Origin: Eledone cirrhosa
Taxonomy: Eukaryota; Mollusca; Cephalopoda; Octopoda; Eledonidae
Direction of reading: 5' to 3'
Assembly: GCA_964016885.1 (NCBI GenBank)
Contig: OZ024760.1
Location: 2,375,394 to 2,439,393 of the forward strand
DNA length: 64,000 bases
The notes beneath the pieces are model-generated. The model worked only from the letters and a program-made list of their open reading frames with translations, was not told where the DNA came from and searched no databases. A program made the translations under genes and the position numbers. Of the stretch, positions 63,700-64,000 are shown piece by piece; positions within the stretch are counted from its first letter, which is position 1, and the number at the start of each line of letters is the position of its first letter.

Positions 63700-64000
63700 A
63701 TTTCATTTCATTTTATGTCCGCTTTTTTCCCTGCTTGCAAGGGTGGGACGGGAACTGATTCTGGCTTGATTTCTACAGCTGGATGCCCTTCCTAACACCA
63801 ACCTCATTTAAAGTGAGTGCTGGGTGCTTTTTTGCCGTGGCACCTCCACGACCACTTTGCAGTGGAATGATAGGAACCCCAGTCCCTATCATCTCATTTC
63901 TACAGCTGAGTAAACTGGAGCAATGTGAAATAAAGTGCCTTGCTCAAGGAAACAACACATCACCCGGTGTGAGAATTGAACTCACAACCTTTTGATTGCA
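63700..64000 (-). mobile_element. SINE-B, reverse, cut by the window end
   Basis: 'ttttatgtccgctttttt', 'cttgcaagggtgggacggga', 'cttgatttctacagctggat', 'aacaccaacctcatttaaag', 'cactttgcagtggaatgata', 'tcaaggaaacaacacatcac'. The tRNA-like head would lie beyond 64000. Confidence 0.9.

Overview
The window looks like repeat-dominated cephalopod DNA, most likely from an octopus. The evidence is a very high copy number of tRNA-headed SINEs of a cephalopod type, TA, GATA and CA microsatellites throughout, a C2H2 zinc-finger array of the kind expanded in octopus, and retrotransposon relics with animal-type protein signatures. I see no complete host gene, no rRNA and no true tRNA gene. Most long open frames here are translations of tandem repeats.

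The only long, credible coding region is an apparently intact non-LTR retrotransposon (LINE) on the minus strand at 18422-24150. ORF1 (596 residues, Asn-rich tract plus one CCHC knuckle) is followed by ORF2 (apurinic endonuclease, reverse transcriptase, C-terminal zinc motif). The two frames are in phase and separated by a single TAA. The element is fourth in a head-to-tail row of five related elements (17917-24730). Both ends of every member abut (GATA)n, which suggests a LINE that inserts into GATA/TATC microsatellite.

Layout: 0-5.1 kb holds SINEs, a GGT/GAT array and a LINE C-terminus containing an 11-fold 107-bp expansion. 5.1-11.5 kb holds a CR1-like LINE end, a 165-bp AT-rich satellite, a purine-only tract, GT repeats and clustered SINEs. 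11.5-17.6 kb holds a 16-bp minisatellite of about 2 kb, a CCA/CAT array and an RTE-like fragment inserted in a SINE. 17.6-24.75 kb is the GATA-bounded LINE row. 24.8-32.3 kb holds foldback elements beside TA arrays, trinucleotide repeats and a mariner-type MITE. 32.3-41 kb holds a 93-bp satellite made from SINE 3' sequence, a LINE insertion with a perfect 14-bp target duplication and a tandem ~245-bp repeat. 41-49 kb holds foldbacks, a zinc-finger array and a SINE cluster. 49-53 kb holds 40-bp and GGT minisatellites. 53-64 kb holds more satellites, a ~1.2 kb palindrome, a duplicated unclassified repeat and two LINE 3' ends.

Functionally the window reads as a retrotransposon ecosystem. The 3' tails of the common SINEs match the 3' ends of LINEs present in the same window: SINE-A matches the GATA-associated LINE family, and SINE-B matches RTE-like LINEs at 61.9-62.9 kb. 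This suggests which LINE machinery moves which SINE. A second theme is local tandem expansion of retrotransposon fragments (107, 123, 93 and 222 bp units). Family labels SINE-A, -B, -C, -D, Sat165 and family F are working names used only here.
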